Source: G965115915 sp965115915 (GTDB lineage: Bacteria > Pseudomonadota > Gammaproteobacteria > Eutrophobiales > Eutrophobiaceae). Taken from it: a stretch of 64,000 nucleotides of DNA. Under the pieces are notes generated by a model. The model was not told the origin of the DNA and made no database searches. It saw only the letters and a list, made by a program, of their open reading frames with translations. The position numbers and the translations under genes are program-made. Each line of letters opens with the position of its first letter. The stretch's first letter is position 1. The DNA is taken from the NCBI GenBank assembly GCA_965115915.1, contig OZ220483.1, positions 1,860,001-1,924,000 on the forward strand, read 5' to 3'. Shown here piece by piece: positions 62,901 through 64,000 of the stretch.

Positions 62901-64000
62901 AAACGGTACGCGCTGTTGTTGGTCAGGCCTTCCACCGTGTGGCGCGTCGTACTCGCACTGGAACCCACAATGGCCATCCACGCACCGTAGGCATTGCCAC
63001 CTTCCTTCTGACGGTATTGCCAACTCCCTATGCTGCCGCCAGAACCGGGCGCGGTCCACGACAGCTCGACCTGCGCGTCTCCCGCCGTCGCCGTCAAGCC
63101 GGTCGGCTGGCCCGGCGTCGTGTCCGTCACCGTCACTGCAACATCGTCTATGCGCAATGAACTCACATAGCCGGTGGCACCGCTCGCCGTGTGCGTCAGC
63201 GTCACCACATCCTCGTCATCCATGTCGCTATCCACCGCCGCCGTCACCGTCACCGTCTGCGCCGTGTCCCATACGCCGGTGGCAAAAATCAGCTCCGCCG
63301 GGCTCGCCGTCACATCCCCCTGCGCACCGCCCACCGTTACCGTCACATCCGCGTCCGGCCGCGCATCCAGCAGCACCGCGTAGCTACCGCTCGTACCCTC
63401 GTCCACCGTCAACGTGGTCCCGCTCAGCGTCACGCCAGCGATCGGCGCCACCATATTGTCCGTCACCGTCACCACAACATTGCCTATGTCTATCCCCTCG
63501 TATTTACCATCGCCACTGCTCGCACTGTGGCTCAGTGTCGCGCTGTCATCCGTCGTGTCAGTGTCCACCCTGGCCAGCACCGTCACGCTCTGCGCCGTGC
63601 TCCATTCGCCGGTGACAAAGACCAGCTCCGCCGGGCTCACCGTCACATCCGCATTGTCACTGCCCACCGTCACCGTCACATCCGCCGTCGGCTCGCTGTC
63701 CAGCACCACCGTGTAGCTGCCCCTGGCGCCCTCGCCCACCGTCAAGGTCCCAGCATTCAGCGTCACCCCCGCCGTGTCATCGTCGCGGAGCGTCACCGTC
63801 ATCGTATCAAGAGCCCGGATACTGGAAATTGCCGGTTTATCGACACCCGTCAGCCTTACCGTAAAGGTCTCATCGCCCTCGTCTATGTTGTCTGCTACGG
63901 TCCGTATGCTCAGAATCTTCGACGTATCGGAAGGCGTGAACACAAGCGTATACTCGCCACCAGCATAATCCGCCGGCGCCGTGGCACTACCATCCGTGGT
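56912..64000 (-). CDS. Giant Calx-beta/fibronectin-III repeat protein, partial (N-terminus outside window)
   Basis: At least 2,360 residues in this window; the frame stays open to the right edge, where Calx-beta sequence is still running (ADYAGGEYTLVFTPSD). The protein alternates Calx-beta-like units (GVTLSETTLTVSEGD, SYTVVLDSEPTADVTVTVG, DSATLTHGITGGDY), a second Calx-beta type (VTEGAAIRVTVTSD, VEGAETYSITLVSGTGYALG) and FN3 domains (GLTATAGDAQVELSWTAP, YRFQVRAVGAVGTDNFG). A unique non-repeated insert of roughly 170 residues lies near 57.6-58.15 kb (CIAFNDATRNRLCLYGEN). Such proteins are usually large surface or secreted adhesins. The C-terminus looks damaged and has no recognisable sorting signal. 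Confidence 0.85.
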   Translation of the reverse strand, partial: TTDGSATAPADYAGGEYTLVFTPSDTSKILSIRTVADNIDEGDETFTVRLTGVDKPAISSIRALDTMTVTLRDDDTAGVTLNAGTLTVGEGARGSYTVVLDSEPTADVTVTVGSDNADVTVSPAELVFVTGEWSTAQSVTVLARVDTDTTDDSATLSHSASSGDGKYEGIDIGNVVVTVTDNMVAPIAGVTLSGTTLTVDEGTSGSYAVLLDARPDADVTVTVGGAQGDVTASPAELIFATGVWDTAQTVTVTAAVDSDMDDEDVVTLTHTASGATGYVSSLRIDDVAVTVTDTTPGQPTGLTATAGDAQVELSWTAPGSGGSIGSWQYRQKEGGNAYGAWMAIVGSSASTTRHTVEGLTNNSAYRFQVRAVGAVGTDNFGARSNTARATPVASLSRGVTLSETTLTVSEADGTGAIYTVVLDTEPNATVTVTPSSNNADVMFSPATLSFGTGTGPGGWDTEQTVTVTAVSDADADDDSATLTHGITGGDYASVDVPDVNVTVTDTTPELTLETVPSAVSEGAAIGVTVSSDKDVTGTLLVRLTLADRGSSNFDENDITGALTQTFTTGNFNGGKTATVSIPTVNDVIVEGAETYSITLVSGTGYALGGSVTVNGTLNDNDSAQVTLGSTTIAVTEGQTLTVPVTMSATADTVVNGRVTLSGGMPTADFAAAEVNFSIAAGQTSGNASFAAQAPGTGDGTYNAARSYTAMVTLSSPPAGVTVGSDNTDTVTVTDTTPAPSPGVRLSETTLTVSEGDSDGGSYTVVLASEPDADVTVTVSGFESTDVGVSPSELTFASDAWDTAQTVTVTAVVDSDVDDEDVVTLTHLASGGATGYGVGLSIDSVAVTVTDTTPGQPTDLTATAGDTQVGLSWTAPVSGGSIGSWQFRQKVRGNSFSAWTPVPGSSAGTTSHTVEGLSNGTEYRFRMRAVGAVGTNNFGKRSKTVGATPMEPVSELTLEMAPSTVTEGTAISVTLSSDRNVSGTLDVSLTLADRGASGFDEDDLVGALTQTVTTASFNGGRTAAVTIATVDDAIVEGAETYSITLDAGTGYTLGSGVTVNGTLNDNDSAQVTLASTTVTVSEGQLLSVPVTLDAAADEVVNGMVTLSGVSGSMPTADFSAVAVAFSVRSGQIRGTANFAPKTANNGDGDYNPPRSYTATLTLTGPPAGVTLGADATDTVRVTDNSPVPPPGVTLSAAMLTLDEGTNSGYTVVLDAPPAADVTVTVGGVSGDVTVDPAELVFSSGLAGNWGMAQTVTVMAAADADADEEAVVTLTHTASGTAGYAALTIASVLVTVRETRPGRPTGLTATAGDTQVELSWTAPSSGGPIASWQYRQTTRGSGWRNVNWMDIPGSDASTTSYTVESLTNESRYRFQVRAVGVGTNNFGAAAAEASATPVEPTPGVTLNGSPLTLAEGGRDSYTVVLDSEPSAAVTVTPSSDNAEVTFAPATLSFATSTGAGGWDTAQTVTVSARSDADAVDDSATLTHGITGGDYGSVSVPSVSVTVVDDDTPGVSLSPTTLTVTERDTTGVVYTVVLDTEPSADVTVTPSSDNGDVTFAPSALTFGTGTGGGWATAQTVTVKAGADTDVLDEVAMLTHAITGGDYGVVSVSAVRVNVTDTTPGAAASLSAVSGNAQVALTWGLPGSGGPRASWQYRQKAGSNAYGAWTAISGSNAGTTSHTRTGLNNGTEYRFQVRAVGSVGTNHFGEPSAEAVATPRSAAAAGVVVNPQSLTVDEGDTMGGSYTVVLATAPSADVTVTVGGTLGDVTVSSSELSFASGAWDTAQTVTVKAGLDADTSDDSVTLTHTASSSDNDYQGVTINSVEVTVRDTTPVLQLLTDPATVNEGSAIQLRVTANQAVAGSLALNLRIADRSVWQNTSSAAMPSGTDASDFPGGLTQNGVTAAFNGGTTATVSIATVSDSVDEGDDYYRITLVSGGGYALGTDASADGVLDEAVMISGFTFRTAGAQSSETVIHGFVTRRSDPPYFQWTGISGLYHRYSTRTGLPVTATGDDGGYLVFYPSSQTVSETQVPSTVQQCIAFNDATRNRLCLYGENRILQNYVNGGSVNIGGDVALPANGFQTRATGAGVENVPTRYVDLTAASYTMRFRRYTGTLSAAVTASRMGTLVTVPALTLVTAPSTVTEGAAIRVTVTSDSNVTGTLSVRLTLADRGSSNFDAADIAGLLTQTFTTGNFNGGKTATVSIPTVNDVIVEGAETYRITLVSGTGYALGGDVRVDGTLNDNDSAEVTLASTTIAVTEGQSLTVPVTLSAAVDTVVNGMVTLSGVSGSMPADDFSAAAVAFSIRAGQVSTTANFAPKAASGDGDYNAARSYTATVTLTTPPADVTVGVDDTDTVRVSDNTPRM
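57241..57460. repeat. Near-identical internal DNA repeat, copy 1
   Basis: This stretch of the giant gene matches 62104-62320 at over 90% by eye, including GTCTTGCCCCCGTTAAAATT and the following TGCCCGTGGTAAACGTCTG. It encodes the second Calx-beta type. The nucleotide-level similarity, beyond protein similarity, implies recent duplication or gene conversion. Confidence 0.7.
62104..62320. repeat. Near-identical internal DNA repeat, copy 2
   Basis: Partner of the repeat at 57241-57460, about 4.86 kb away within the same gene. Recombination between the copies would remove several domains while staying in frame. Confidence 0.7.

Noticed and set aside
58892..63160. Long plus-strand open frame (over 1,400 codons) opposite the giant gene
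   Set aside because: It is His/Arg-rich with no domain pattern and is the mirror of GC-rich repeats on the minus strand, where Calx-beta and FN3 domains are clear.
56912..64000. CRISPR array or tandem satellite
   Set aside because: The repeats are long, in frame, of unequal spacing and encode Calx-beta/FN3 domains. No short repeat-spacer pattern exists here or elsewhere in the window.
1..64000. tRNA, rRNA genes, insertion sequences and transposases
   Set aside because: I looked through the intergenic gaps for cloverleaf signatures and transposase motifs and found none that I could support.

Overview
The window looks like a gammaproteobacterial methylotroph. The tetrahydromethanopterin (H4MPT)-linked C1 oxidation genes are nearly all here: fae, mtdB, mch, the four Fhc subunits and several cofactor-synthesis genes. 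They sit beside typical gammaproteobacterial housekeeping genes (dapF-DUF484-xerC, cmoB, nagZ, queA-tgt, rsmG-mnmG, gatAB). Most of the DNA is GC-rich. Two patches are visibly richer in A+T: an ATPase/nuclease pair at 32.2-34.4 kb and, more mildly, a lone DNA methyltransferase at 48.7-49.7 kb.

Layout. 1-5.2 kb: two tandem autotransporter genes on the minus strand, the first cut by the window edge. 5.9-18.6 kb: housekeeping genes (tgt/queA, peptide-type ABC permeases, nagZ, a TraB-family protein, a mechanosensitive channel, dapF-DUF484-xerC, cmoB, trhO, DUF4399). 19.0-27.4 kb: C1 cluster A (mch, ATP-grasp, CitG-like, fae, HisA-like, second ATP-grasp, hydantoinase-like protein, pabB, amino-acid-kinase-like protein). 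27.4-31.5 kb: nrdB and nrdA, with a probable NrdR-controlled promoter. 32.2-34.4 kb: a low-GC module of an ABC-type AAA ATPase and a PD-(D/E)XK nuclease-like protein, flanked by related hairpin repeats. 34.7-36.9 kb: cysC, a third ATP-grasp gene and an ArsC-family gene. 36.9-48.3 kb: C1 cluster B (mtdB, beta-RFAP synthase, fhcBADC and a two-subunit NAD-type formate dehydrogenase). 48.7-49.7 kb: orphan DNA methyltransferase. 49.9-56.8 kb: rpmE, rsmG, mnmG, speE, gatB, gatA. 56.9-64.0 kb: the 3' part of a giant surface-type gene of Calx-beta-like and fibronectin-III repeats that runs off the window.

How the genes fit together. Fae condenses formaldehyde with H4MPT, MtdB oxidises methylene-H4MPT, Mch forms formyl-H4MPT, the Fhc complex releases formate, and formate dehydrogenase oxidises it to CO2 with NADH formation. 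PabB, beta-RFAP synthase, three ATP-grasp proteins, the CitG-like and HisA-like proteins, the hydantoinase-like protein and the amino-acid kinase probably make H4MPT and the methanofuran-like carrier. No methanol dehydrogenase, methane monooxygenase, serine-cycle or RuMP gene is visible here.

The most promising candidate for an undescribed system is the AT-rich ATPase/nuclease pair at 32.36-34.36 kb. It has a nine-codon leader ORF coupled to the ATPase start and related repeats on both sides. Also notable are the passenger-diverged, barrel-conserved autotransporter duplication, the rearranged junction where the giant repeat gene meets gatA with no gatC, and a divergent gene pair whose start codons overlap.
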